Shown here one piece after another: positions 8,601 to 15,271 of a stretch of 20,182 nucleotides of DNA; positions within the stretch are counted from its first letter, which is position 1; every line of letters begins with the position of its first letter. Origin of the DNA: DASQTB01 sp035642095 (GTDB taxonomy: Bacteria; Actinomycetota; UBA4738; CALAEC01). The notes beneath the pieces were generated by a model, which was not told the DNA's origin, did not search any database, and saw nothing but the letters and a program-made list of their open reading frames with translations. Made by a program: the position numbers and the translations under genes. Location of the stretch: positions 1 to 20,182 of the forward strand of contig DASQTB010000069.1 in assembly GCA_035642095.1 (NCBI GenBank). Direction: 5' to 3'.

Positions 8601-9110
8601 GTGTTCCGAAAGGGCGACAAGGTTATCTACCCCCATCACGGGGCTGCAGTGATCGAAGATCTCACGGAACGGGAATTCCTCGGCGAGAAGAAGAAGTATC
8701 TGGTCCTCCGGCTGGCCTATGGCGACCTGACCCTCATGGTCCCGGTCGACAGCACCGAGGAGGTCGGCCTCCGCGAGGTGGTCAGCAAGCGCGAGGTCAA
8801 GAAGGTCCTCGATGTCCTCCGTGAGGACGAATCCAACATGCCCTCTAACTGGAGCCGCCGGTACAAGACGAACATCGAGAAGATCCGGTCGGGGGATGCG
8901 TACCAGGTCGCGGAGGTGGTCCGGAACCTGGCGATCCGCGAGAGCGAGAAGGGCCTCTCCGCGGGGGAGAAACGGATGCTGGCCAAGGCCCGGCAGATCC
9001 TCGTCTCCGAGCTAGTCTTCGCGGTCGGGGTGAACGAGGACAAGGCCGACGGGATGATCGACAAGGTCCTGGAAGAAGCACACTCGGTCGTCCTTCAGGC
9101 GTCCGGCTGA
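8601..9110 (+). CDS. carD: CarD family transcription regulator
   Basis: Binds RNA polymerase and stabilises the open promoter complex, especially at rRNA promoters. The 169-residue product matches actinobacterial CarD in length (about 160) and layout: an N-terminal Tudor-like RNA-polymerase-interacting domain (FRKGDKVIYPHHGAAVIEDL, KKYLVLRLAYGDLTLMVPVD) and a C-terminal helical DNA-binding domain with NWSRRYK, where Trp84 corresponds to the tryptophan that wedges into the -10 edge, then LSAGEKRMLAKARQILVSEL. GTG 8601 is set by AAGGAG four bases upstream. carD beside ispD-ispF matches the mycobacterial order, although here a membrane PIN protein sits between. Confidence 0.96.
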   Translation: MFRKGDKVIYPHHGAAVIEDLTEREFLGEKKKYLVLRLAYGDLTLMVPVDSTEEVGLREVVSKREVKKVLDVLREDESNMPSNWSRRYKTNIEKIRSGDAYQVAEVVRNLAIRESEKGLSAGEKRMLAKARQILVSELVFAVGVNEDKADGMIDKVLEEAHSVVLQASG

Positions 9111-9123
9111 AGAGGGTTGACCT

Positions 9124-9138
9124 CCCGCCTCCGGCGGG
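9124..9138 (+). terminator. Short hairpin between carD and yacL
   Basis: CCCGCC-TCC-GGCGGG gives a perfect 6-bp stem with a 3-base loop, 14 bases after the carD stop. There is no U-tract. It may end part of the carD transcripts or stabilise their 3' end. Confidence 0.35.
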
Positions 9139-9151
9139 GCACCGTGGGCTG

Positions 9152-10231
9152 GTGAGCGCCGAGCCCGAGCACGGAGCAGGATCCGTCCCTCCGCCCCGAC
9201 GCTCACGCGATTCGTTCGTCGAGGTCGTCCGCTTGGTGCTGGTCGGGTTGTGCACCGCGGGAGGGTGGCAGATCGCCCAGGCCCTCGGGCTGACCGGAAC
9301 ACGACTGCTGCTGGCGGTGGTCCTGGGGAGCCTGGTCGGATACGTCCTGGGGGGCGTCCTCGGACGCCAGGCCCGGGCGGCTGTCTCCGACGTAGAGCGT
9401 CATTTCCAGCGGATGCCGGCCTCCGAGCTCCTGGCCGGGGCGATCGGATTGATCCTGGGGCTGGTCATCTCCGTCCTGGTTTCTCTACTGCTGTTGCGGC
9501 TCCCGGCGGCGGCCGCGTACCCCGCGGTGGCCATCGCGACCCTGGTGTTCGCCTACCTGGGTTACCGGGCCGGAAGGGCCAAGCGCGACGAGCTCTTCGC
9601 GCTGTTCGGGCTGAAGACCCGGTCCTTCGGCGCCCGGGCCGGCGAGGTCAACGTCCTCGATACCTCGGCGCTGATCGACGGACGGATACGCGACGTCGTT
9701 GAGGCAGGGTTCGTCGGGGGAACGCTCCTGGTTCACCGAGGAGTCCTGGCCGAGCTCCAAGCGGTGGCCGATTCCTCCGACGCCTCTCGCCGCTCGCGTG
9801 GCCGGCGGGGTCTCGATGTCCTTCGCTCGCTGCAGCGCGACCCGTCGGTCGAGGTGGTGCTTATAGACGAACAGGACGTGGCCGACGTCGACGCGGCCCT
9901 GGTTCGGCTGGCCAGAGAGAGAGGCGCGGCCGTGGTCACCAGCGACAGCAACCTGGCCAAGGTGGCGGCCGCCCTCGATGTGCCCACGCGATCGATCGCC
10001 CAACTCGCCGAGGTCCTGCGGACACCCTTCCTCCCCGGCGAGGACGTCACCGTGCGCCTGACCCGCGAGGGGAGGGAGCGAGGGCAGGGCGTCGGCTACC
10101 TGGACGACGGCACCATGGTGGTGGTTGAGGAGGCCAGCGACCGGGTCGGCTCGGATGTCCGGGTGACGGTGACGAACGTGCTCCAGACGGCCTCGGGGCG
10201 GATGGTCTTCGCCCGCCTCGACGAGGCATGA
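9152..10231 (+). CDS. YacL-like membrane-anchored PIN-TRAM domain protein
   Basis: A 359-residue protein with four predicted N-terminal membrane helices (about 23-43, 50-71, 92-117, 121-140), a cytoplasmic PIN nuclease domain and a C-terminal TRAM domain (about 296-356). PIN acidic residues are in place: Asp170 in VLDTSALIDGR, Glu201 in GVLAELQ, Asp245/Asp247 and Asp265 in VVTSDSNLAK. PIN domains are metal-dependent ribonucleases and TRAM domains bind RNA, so an RNA-processing role is likely; the substrate is unknown. The same architecture is found in Bacillus YacL, which also lies directly upstream of ispD. GTG 9152 has no strong ribosome-binding site. Its TGA overlaps the ispD ATG (ATGA), suggesting translational coupling. 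Confidence 0.9.
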   Translation: MSAEPEHGAGSVPPPRRSRDSFVEVVRLVLVGLCTAGGWQIAQALGLTGTRLLLAVVLGSLVGYVLGGVLGRQARAAVSDVERHFQRMPASELLAGAIGLILGLVISVLVSLLLLRLPAAAAYPAVAIATLVFAYLGYRAGRAKRDELFALFGLKTRSFGARAGEVNVLDTSALIDGRIRDVVEAGFVGGTLLVHRGVLAELQAVADSSDASRRSRGRRGLDVLRSLQRDPSVEVVLIDEQDVADVDAALVRLARERGAAVVTSDSNLAKVAAALDVPTRSIAQLAEVLRTPFLPGEDVTVRLTREGRERGQGVGYLDDGTMVVVEEASDRVGSDVRVTVTNVLQTASGRMVFARLDEA

Positions 10232-10899
10232 GAACGGCCGCCCTTCTCCTGGGAGCCGGCCGGGGGGACCGACTGGGGATCGGCCGTCCCAAGGCCTTCG
10301 TCGAGCTCGGGGGGAAGACGCTCCTCCGCCGCGCGGTCGAGACCGTCGAGGCGTGTCCGGACGTGGCGGCCTTCGTGGTGGCCGCTCCGGCAGGGTGGGA
10401 GGATCGGGCCGAGGCTCTGGCTGGAGTGGCGCCGAAGCTCACGGCCGTCGTGGCGGGAGGCGCTACTCGACAGCGTTCGGTGGTGGCCGCGTTGGGGGCG
10501 GTGCCGGACGAGGTCGACGCCATCATCACTCATGACGTGGCCCGCCCCCTCGCCTCGGCCAAGCTCTTTTCGGCGGTCCTGGAGGCGCTCCAGCGGGCCG
10601 ACGGGGCGATCCCGGTCCTTCCCGTTCCCGATACAGTCAAACGGGTGCGCGGAGAGACCGTTGTGGAAACGATCGATCGGTCTTCTCTGGTCCTGGCCCA
10701 GACGCCACAGGCGTTCCGGAGCGTGGCGCTGACCGCGGCGCACCACCGGGCGGCAGAGGCGGCCGTGGAGGCCACGGATGACGCCGCCCTGGTGCAGGCG
10801 GCCGGGTTCCGAGTGATCGCCATCCCCGGTGATCCCGAGAACGTGAAGATCACGGTGGGGTCCGACCTTCGGGCCGCGGAGGCGCTCCTCCTTGACTGA
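10228..10899 (+). CDS. ispD: 2-C-methyl-D-erythritol 4-phosphate cytidylyltransferase
   Basis: Third enzyme of the non-mevalonate (MEP) isoprenoid pathway: transfers CMP from CTP to methylerythritol phosphate. The 223-residue product has the nucleotide-binding GAGRGDRLGIGRPKAF segment (9-24), GGATRQRSV (77-85), HDVARP (102-107) and the QTPQAF motif, all conserved in IspD. Length is normal. It overlaps yacL upstream by 4 bases and ispF downstream by 8 bases, so the three are surely one transcript. Confidence 0.96.
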   Translation: MRTAALLLGAGRGDRLGIGRPKAFVELGGKTLLRRAVETVEACPDVAAFVVAAPAGWEDRAEALAGVAPKLTAVVAGGATRQRSVVAALGAVPDEVDAIITHDVARPLASAKLFSAVLEALQRADGAIPVLPVPDTVKRVRGETVVETIDRSSLVLAQTPQAFRSVALTAAHHRAAEAAVEATDDAALVQAAGFRVIAIPGDPENVKITVGSDLRAAEALLLD

Positions 10900-11371
10900 C
10901 CGCCGGTCCGGCCTGGGATTCGACGTCCACCCGAGGGACGAAACCCGGCCCCTGTCCCTGGGTGGTCTGCTGTGGGACGACCACCCGGGGCTGGCCGGCC
11001 ACTCGGATGGGGATGTCGTCTGTCATGCGGTCGCCGACGCGCTCCTCGGGGCGGCGACGCTCGGGGACCTTGGCGAGCGGTTCCCCGAGAGTGACCCTTC
11101 TCTCCGAGGCATCGCCGGTACGGAACTTCTCCGTCGTACCGCTCTCCTGGTTCGCGGCGCAGGATTCGAACCGGATCAGTGCGACGTGGTCATCGTGGCC
11201 GATCGACCGGCGGTGGCCCCTCGGCGAGGCGATATCCGCTCGGCGCTGGCTCGGGCCATGACCATCGACCGCGACCGGGTCTCGGTGAAGGCGTCTCGGC
11301 CGGAGGGACTGGGGCTGTCGGGGGACGGCGCGGCGTGCCTGGCCCTGGTCGTGGTGGCCGCCCGAGTCTGA
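10892..11371 (+). CDS. ispF: 2-C-methyl-D-erythritol 2,4-cyclodiphosphate synthase
   Basis: Cyclises the product of IspE to methylerythritol cyclodiphosphate in the MEP pathway. The 159-residue product carries the metal ligands Asp11 and His13 in GFDVH and His45 in DVVCHAVADALLGA, plus GHSDGD, LGDLGERFP and the C-terminal GLGLSGDGAACLALV loop. The start is a rare TTG at 10892, supported by GGAGG at 10878-10882 nine bases upstream; no ATG or GTG lies near the conserved N-terminus. ispE is not in the window. rlmB begins one base after the stop. Confidence 0.95.
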   Translation: MTDRRSGLGFDVHPRDETRPLSLGGLLWDDHPGLAGHSDGDVVCHAVADALLGAATLGDLGERFPESDPSLRGIAGTELLRRTALLVRGAGFEPDQCDVVIVADRPAVAPRRGDIRSALARAMTIDRDRVSVKASRPEGLGLSGDGAACLALVVVAARV

Positions 11372-11372
11372 C

Positions 11373-12110
11373 GTGGAGCATGTCGTCGGGAAGCGTCCGG
11401 TCCTGGAAGCCCTCCGGGCCGGAGCGGCTCGGGAGGTCCTGTTGGCAACCGGGTCTCGGTCCACCGGGGGGTTGCGCGACGTCCTGGAGGCTGCGGATGC
11501 CGCAGGGATTCACGTTCGCCGCGTGGCACCGGAGGTCGTCGACCAGCTGGCCCGCGGGGCCCGCCACCAAGGGGTCGCCGCCCCGATCCGGCTGCCTCGA
11601 CCGATGAACGAGCAGGTCCTCTCCAGGCGGAGATGGGCCGGCGACGCCCTCGTGCTGATCCTCGACGGCGTGACGGATCCCCACAACGTCGGTGCGCTGG
11701 CCAGGACGTCCGAGGCCGCGGGCGCGGCCGCCCTGGTGCTCCGGCGACGACGGGGAGCGGGACTGAGCTCCGTGGCAGTGCGGGCCTCGGCGGGCGCCCT
11801 GCTCCACCTTCCCGTGGTCGAGGTGGCGAACCTGGTCCGGGCCATCGAGCGATTGCGAGACCGTGGGTTCTGGGTCGTGGCCCTCGATGCCGGAGCGGAG
11901 AAGGTCTTGTTCGACCACCGGCCACCGCCGGGTCCTGTGGCCGTGGTCGTCGGTTCCGAAGGCCAGGGCGTGAGCAGGCTGGCTCGAGAGGCCTGCGACG
12001 ACCTCGTGGTCATCCCTCTTCGAGGCAGGGTCACCTCGCTCAACGTGTCGGTCGCGGCCGGGATCGCCCTGTTCGAGCTGATCAGGCTCAGGCAAAGGAA
12101 GGAATCATGA
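11373..12110 (+). CDS. rlmB: 23S rRNA 2'-O-methyltransferase, RlmB/TrmH (SpoU) family
   Basis: Predicted to methylate a ribose in 23S rRNA with S-adenosylmethionine. The 245-residue protein has a small N-terminal substrate-binding domain (about 1-80) and a C-terminal knotted SPOUT domain with the three SpoU motifs: LDGVTDPHNVGALARTSEAAG (minor motif 1), VVVGSEGQGVSRLA (motif 2) and IPLRGRVTSLNVSVAAGIAL (motif 3). The bound tRNA/rRNA target is assigned by family and context. GTG 11373 follows the ispF stop directly, without a visible Shine-Dalgarno site, which implies coupling. cysS, usually just upstream in both Bacillus and Mycobacterium, is absent. Confidence 0.92.
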   Translation: MEHVVGKRPVLEALRAGAAREVLLATGSRSTGGLRDVLEAADAAGIHVRRVAPEVVDQLARGARHQGVAAPIRLPRPMNEQVLSRRRWAGDALVLILDGVTDPHNVGALARTSEAAGAAALVLRRRRGAGLSSVAVRASAGALLHLPVVEVANLVRAIERLRDRGFWVVALDAGAEKVLFDHRPPPGPVAVVVGSEGQGVSRLAREACDDLVVIPLRGRVTSLNVSVAAGIALFELIRLRQRKES

Positions 12111-12130
12111 GACAGAAATGAGTAGAATGT

Positions 12131-12145
12131 CCTCAATCCTTGAGG
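12131..12145. promoter_or_regulatory. Inverted repeat between rlmB and the sigma gene
   Basis: CCTCAATCCTTGAGG is a perfect 6-bp dyad with a 3-base centre, 21 bases after rlmB and 10 bases upstream of the -35 element of the sigma promoter. That position suits an operator for the sigma gene; as an RNA hairpin it would be weak. Confidence 0.4.
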
Positions 12146-12154
12146 CGGAGACCC

Positions 12155-12184
12155 TTGCCATTCACCGGCCCCAACGGGGATAAT
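12155..12184 (+). promoter_or_regulatory. Promoter of the sigH-like gene
   Basis: TTGCCA (12155-12160) and GATAAT (12179-12184) are 18 bases apart, a good vegetative-type promoter. Transcription would begin near 12191 and leave about 47 nt of leader containing AAGGAGG at 12224-12230. Confidence 0.65.
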
Positions 12185-12237
12185 CGGCTCCGCCCTCTCG
12201 CTTGCCCGCGAGAGACCGGGTCGAAGGAGGACCGGCG

Positions 12238-12933
12238 GTGAGACCGGCCGTGGGACCGGCGGCGCGGGTGAGCGCGGCCGCAGACCTAAACGACCGCTCC
12301 GACGAGGAGCTGGTCGCGCTCTACCAGGCTGGCCACGAGCCGGCCGTCGAAGCGCTTCTCCACCGGTATCGGAGCTTCGCCCGCCTCAAGGCCCGGTTCT
12401 ATTTCCTGGCCGGCGCGGACAAGGATGACATCGTCCAGGAGGGGATGATCGGGCTGTTCAAGGCCATCCGCGACTTCGACGCGTCGCAGGAGACGTCGTT
12501 CCGGGGGTTCGCCGAGCTCTGCATCACCCGCCAGATCATCACTGCCGTGAAGACTGCGACCCGTCAGAAGCACGTTCCCCTCAACACCTACGTCTCGCTC
12601 CAGAAGCCCGTCGCAGGCGGCGAGGAGAACGACTATGTGCTTCAGGACGTGCTGGCTAGCGCCCAGGCGCCGGATCCGGCGGACCTGGTGATCTCCCACG
12701 ACGAACTGCGAAGCATAAAGCTGGCCTTCTCCGAGATCCTGTCGGACTTCGAGACGGAGGTCCTGCACATGTACGTCGAGGGCAAGTCGTACCAAGAGAT
12801 CGGCCTGCACCTCCACCGTCACGTCAAATCGATCGACAACGCCATCCAACGGATCAAGCGAAAGGTGGAGCTGCACCTCCGTGACCGGCGTGAGGAGGAG
12901 CAGCCGCAGGTTGGAACGGCATTCGCAGGCTAG
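12238..12933 (+). CDS. sigH: RNA polymerase sigma factor, SigH/Spo0H (sigma-30) type
   Basis: Directs RNA polymerase to a subset of promoters. I start at GTG 12238 because AAGGAGG lies 7 bases upstream; earlier in-frame codons fall in the leader. The 231-residue protein has sigma region 2 with DDIVQEGMIGLFKAIRDFD (63-81) and the diagnostic FAELCITRQIITAVKTATRQ (91-110) followed by KHVPLNTYVSL, and region 4 with LSDFETEVLHMYVEGKSYQE, then HRHVKSIDNAIQRIKRK. These stretches closely follow Bacillus SigH rather than ECF or housekeeping factors. Its place right after rlmB is also the Bacillus position. In firmicutes SigH controls entry into sporulation and stationary phase; the regulon here is unknown. 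Confidence 0.9.
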   Translation: MRPAVGPAARVSAAADLNDRSDEELVALYQAGHEPAVEALLHRYRSFARLKARFYFLAGADKDDIVQEGMIGLFKAIRDFDASQETSFRGFAELCITRQIITAVKTATRQKHVPLNTYVSLQKPVAGGEENDYVLQDVLASAQAPDPADLVISHDELRSIKLAFSEILSDFETEVLHMYVEGKSYQEIGLHLHRHVKSIDNAIQRIKRKVELHLRDRREEEQPQVGTAFAG

Positions 12934-12936
12934 AAT
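12931..12936 (+). promoter_or_regulatory. Candidate -10 element for tRNA-Thr
   Basis: TAGAAT begins at the stop codon of the sigma gene and ends 6 bases before the first base of the tRNA. Transcription would start at or very near the mature 5' end. The best -35-like sequence (TTGGAA, 12911-12916) is only 14 bases away, so the -35 is weak. Confidence 0.45.
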
Positions 12937-12942
12937 CGTTTC

Positions 12943-13016
12943 GCTGGCGTGGCGCAGTCCGGTAGCGCAAGCGATTTGTAATCGCTAGGTCGCGGGTTCG
13001 AATCCCGCCGCCAGCT
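12943..13016 (+). tRNA. tRNA-Thr (anticodon UGU)
   Basis: A full cloverleaf folds: acceptor GCTGGCG/CGCCAGC (7 perfect pairs), D stem GCGC/GCGC, anticodon stem AGCGA/TCGCT with loop TTTGTAA (anticodon TGT), variable loop AGGTC, T stem GCGGG/CCCGC with loop TTCGAAT. The discriminator is U and CCA is not encoded. Length is 74 nt. A tRNA-Thr after the sigH position is where the rpmG-secE-nusG region often begins in other bacteria, but those genes do not follow here. Confidence 0.97.
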
Positions 13017-13077
13017 CTCGCGGAACATCCCGATGGCCGCGCCACCGTCTGCAGCCCGTCCATCTCAGGGCGGCGAG

Positions 13078-13096
13078 GTCCCCTGCAGGGTACTCT
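13078..13096. promoter_or_regulatory. Palindrome and -10-like element upstream of glutamate dehydrogenase
   Basis: GTCCCCTGCAGGGTAC (13078-13093) is a 16-base dyad with one mismatched pair, and its core CCCTGCAGGG is a perfect 10-base palindrome. It abuts TACTCT (13091-13096), a plausible -10, so a bound repressor would block the promoter. The rest of 13017-13130 shows no gene. Confidence 0.4.
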
Positions 13097-13130
13097 GGGC
13101 CCTCCGAAGCGCCCGGGACGAAGGAGTCGA

Positions 13131-14375
13131 GTGAGCGGCAGCGCGTGGCAGCAAGCCCGCGAGCAGTTGGACCAGGCGGCCAGGATCATGAACCTGGACC
13201 CAAACGTCCACGAGGTATTCCGGTATCCGAAGCGGACCCTCGAGGTGGCCATCCCGATCAAGCTGGACGACGACTCGGTACGGACGTTCACCGGCTACCG
13301 GGTCCACCACAACACGTCCCGGGGCCCCTCGAAAGGTGGGATCCGGTACCACCCCGGCGTCAACCTCGACGAGGTCAAGGCGTTGGCCATGTGGATGACG
13401 TGGAAGTGCGCCGTGGTCGGCATCCCCTACGGCGGCGCCAAGGGAGGCGTGATCGTCGACCCGAAGCAGCTCTCCCGACAGGAGCTCGAGCGCCTGACCC
13501 GGCGGTACGCCTCGGAGATCCTTCCTCTGATCGGTCCGGAGCGCGACATCCCGGCTCCCGACGTCGGCACGGACGAGCAAGTGATGGCGTGGATCATGGA
13601 CACCTACTCGATGAACCAGGGGTATTCGGTGCCCGGAGTCGTCACGGGCAAGCCCCTTTCCGTGGGTGGATCGGCCGGGCGCCGGGCCTCGACGGCCCGC
13701 GGGGTGACCTACGTGACGGTGGCCACGCTGAAGCACCGAGCCATGCCGGTAGACGAGGCCCGCGTCGTCGTCCAGGGGTTCGGCAAGGTCGGGGAGCCGG
13801 TGGTGCAGTTTCTCCACGACCAGGGCTGCCTGGTCGTTGGAGTGGGTGACGTGGGAGGGGCCGTGCACAACCCGCGAGGGCTGTCCCCGGTCGGGCTGAT
13901 GGCACACAACGCCGAGGCCGGGACGGTGGCCGGGTTCGAGGGCGGCGAGGCAATCCCGAACGAGGATCTGCTGGCGTTGGAATGCGACGTGGTGATCCCC
14001 GCCGCCTTGGAAGGTGTGATCACCGAGGACAACGCGGAGGACATCCGGGCCCGCATCGTCGTCGAGGCGGCCAACGGGCCGACTACGACCGAGGCGGACG
14101 AGATCCTCCACGACCGTGGCATCCAGGTGGTGCCCGACATTCTGGCCAATGCCGGGGGGGTCGCCGTGTCGTACTTCGAGTGGGTCCAGGACATCCAAGC
14201 GTACTTCTGGACCGAGGACGAGGTGAACGCCCGGCTTCGTCGGGTGGTGGAAGAGGCCTACATCCACGTCCTGGAGATGGCGGAGGAACGAAAGGTGACG
14301 ATGCGCCAGGCGGCAACGATCCTCGGCGTGTCTCGCGTCGCGGAGGCGCACACAACCCGCGGTCTCTTCCCGTAG
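13131..14375 (+). CDS. gdhA: Glutamate dehydrogenase (hexameric, Glu/Leu/Phe/Val family)
   Basis: Interconverts glutamate and 2-oxoglutarate plus ammonia with NAD(P). The 414-residue product shows the substrate domain with GYRVHHNTSRGPSKGGIRYH, the catalytic lysine region PYGGAKGGV (Lys104 by position), PAPDVGTDEQVMAW, and a Rossmann domain with VVQGFGKVGEPVV (about 214-226). The C-terminus contains PDILANAGGVAVSYFEWVQ, typical of the small hexameric enzymes. Coenzyme preference cannot be read off safely. GTG 13131 is fixed by AAGGAG four bases upstream. It lies alone between the tRNA and the DUF3263 promoter and is probably its own unit. Confidence 0.95.
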   Translation: MSGSAWQQAREQLDQAARIMNLDPNVHEVFRYPKRTLEVAIPIKLDDDSVRTFTGYRVHHNTSRGPSKGGIRYHPGVNLDEVKALAMWMTWKCAVVGIPYGGAKGGVIVDPKQLSRQELERLTRRYASEILPLIGPERDIPAPDVGTDEQVMAWIMDTYSMNQGYSVPGVVTGKPLSVGGSAGRRASTARGVTYVTVATLKHRAMPVDEARVVVQGFGKVGEPVVQFLHDQGCLVVGVGDVGGAVHNPRGLSPVGLMAHNAEAGTVAGFEGGEAIPNEDLLALECDVVIPAALEGVITEDNAEDIRARIVVEAANGPTTTEADEILHDRGIQVVPDILANAGGVAVSYFEWVQDIQAYFWTEDEVNARLRRVVEEAYIHVLEMAEERKVTMRQAATILGVSRVAEAHTTRGLFP

Positions 14376-14396
14376 GGGGTCGGCTCGCCGAGATGA

Positions 14397-14425
14397 TTGA
14401 ACGGCCATCCGGTTCTCCCTATGCT
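14397..14425 (+). promoter_or_regulatory. Promoter of the DUF3263 gene
   Basis: TTGAAC (14397-14402) and TATGCT (14420-14425) are 17 bases apart. This gives a start near 14432 and a short leader with GAGGAG just before ATG 14454. It argues against in-frame starts further upstream, which overlap the promoter. Confidence 0.65.
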
Positions 14426-14453
14426 CGATCGGTACCCGACCACCCGAGGAGCG

Positions 14454-14786
14454 ATGGAACGACAGCTCGACGAGCGTTCGCGGGCCATCCTCGACTTCGA
14501 GCGGGGGTGGCAGCGTCCGGGGACAAAGGATCGGGCCATCCGGGCCCGGTTCGGACACTCGCCCGCACGGTATTATCAGCTGCTGAACCACCTGATCGAT
14601 TCGCCGGACGCGATGGTCTACGACCCGATGCTGGTGAGCGGCTGCGTCGCCTCCGGGTGGCGCGGCGGAGGCAGCGGTTCGGCCGAGATCTGGGTGTGGG
14701 GCGGTAGCGCGGAGGAGGATTGGCTGGCAGGCATGAGCCGTCATCCCGAGGGAGCTTTTACCTTTCGGTGGCTACCGCTGCGCTGA
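14454..14786 (+). CDS. DUF3263 family protein, reading frame apparently shifted
   Basis: The first about 61 residues are a clear DUF3263 domain, an actinobacterial family of small basic proteins of unknown, probably DNA-binding, function: LDERSRAILDFERGWQRPG, then RARFGHSPARYYQLLNHLID and DPMLV. After DPMLV at about 14636 the frame gives an uncharacteristic Gly/Ser/Trp-rich tail that runs to 14786 and overlaps the next gene by 67 bases. One base over, the DNA reads ERLRRLRVARRRQRFGRDL and stops at 14707, exactly the arginine-rich ending expected of the family. A single base seems to be missing next to 14637 (for example GTGAAGCGG read as GTGAGCGG). It could be a real mutation or a sequencing/assembly error. 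The intact protein would be about 85 residues. Confidence 0.75.
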   Translation: MERQLDERSRAILDFERGWQRPGTKDRAIRARFGHSPARYYQLLNHLIDSPDAMVYDPMLVSGCVASGWRGGGSGSAEIWVWGGSAEEDWLAGMSRHPEGAFTFRWLPLR

Positions 14787-15271
14787 GAGCCGTGCTCGTC
14801 GTGGCCGCCGTGGTCCTGGGCGTGTTCGTCCTGTCGAAGGCGTTCCCGACCGATGGTCAGACCACGGTGCCGGTCACGACAGAGGACGGTCCAACGACGC
14901 CGGCTGCGACTTCCCCGCCGGCCACCGGCGAGGGCGGGGGCGGCGGTGGGGGTGGCGGCGCCGGGCAGGAGACTCACGACCCCGCGGACATCGTCCTCCA
15001 GGTCCTCAACGGAACCGACGTCAGCGGGCTTGCCGCGGATACGCAGGCCATGCTGAAGGAGGAGGGGTACCGCGTTCCCACGGCGACGGACGCCCAGAAC
15101 AAACCCGTCGAGCGGACCGAGATCGCCTACAAGCGGGCCTACAAGGCCGACGCCGGAGTTCTCCGCGATCAGTTCTTCGCCGACGCCCAGCTCGTGGTGG
15201 CGGCCCCCGATGCGGACGCGGATATCACGGTGACGCTGGGCGTCGACTACGCGGAGTCCGCGGAGGCCTAA
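14720..15271 (+). CDS. Single-pass membrane protein with LytR_C domain
   Basis: The 183-residue product has a short basic N-terminus (AGRHEPSSRGSFYLS), one membrane helix (about 18-39), a Thr/Pro linker, a run of nine glycines (72-80) and an extracytoplasmic LytR_C domain (about 91-175) with VLQVLNGTDVSGLA and the spaced KRAYKADAGVLRDQFF region. LytR_C domains occur in cell-envelope proteins of the LytR-CpsA-Psr group; the standalone form is of unknown function. The TTG start is chosen because the conserved N-terminus begins there and GGAGG lies at 14711-14715; ATG 14733 is in another frame. It pairs with DUF3263 genes in many actinobacteria. It ends 4 bases into the convergent lipoprotein gene. 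Confidence 0.85.
   Translation: MAGRHEPSSRGSFYLSVATAALRAVLVVAAVVLGVFVLSKAFPTDGQTTVPVTTEDGPTTPAATSPPATGEGGGGGGGGGAGQETHDPADIVLQVLNGTDVSGLAADTQAMLKEEGYRVPTATDAQNKPVERTEIAYKRAYKADAGVLRDQFFADAQLVVAAPDADADITVTLGVDYAESAEA

Noticed and set aside
9152..10231. Reading the PIN domain as a VapC-type toxin
   Set aside because: It is fused to four membrane helices and a TRAM domain, has no antitoxin partner, and sits in the conserved yacL position before ispD.
14380..14391. TCGGC-TC-GCCGA as a gdh terminator
   Set aside because: A two-base loop cannot form a stable 5-bp hairpin, and no U-tract follows.
14636..14707. Programmed -1 frameshift in the DUF3263 gene
   Set aside because: There is no slippery heptamer or downstream pseudoknot signal at the break. 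A lost base is simpler.
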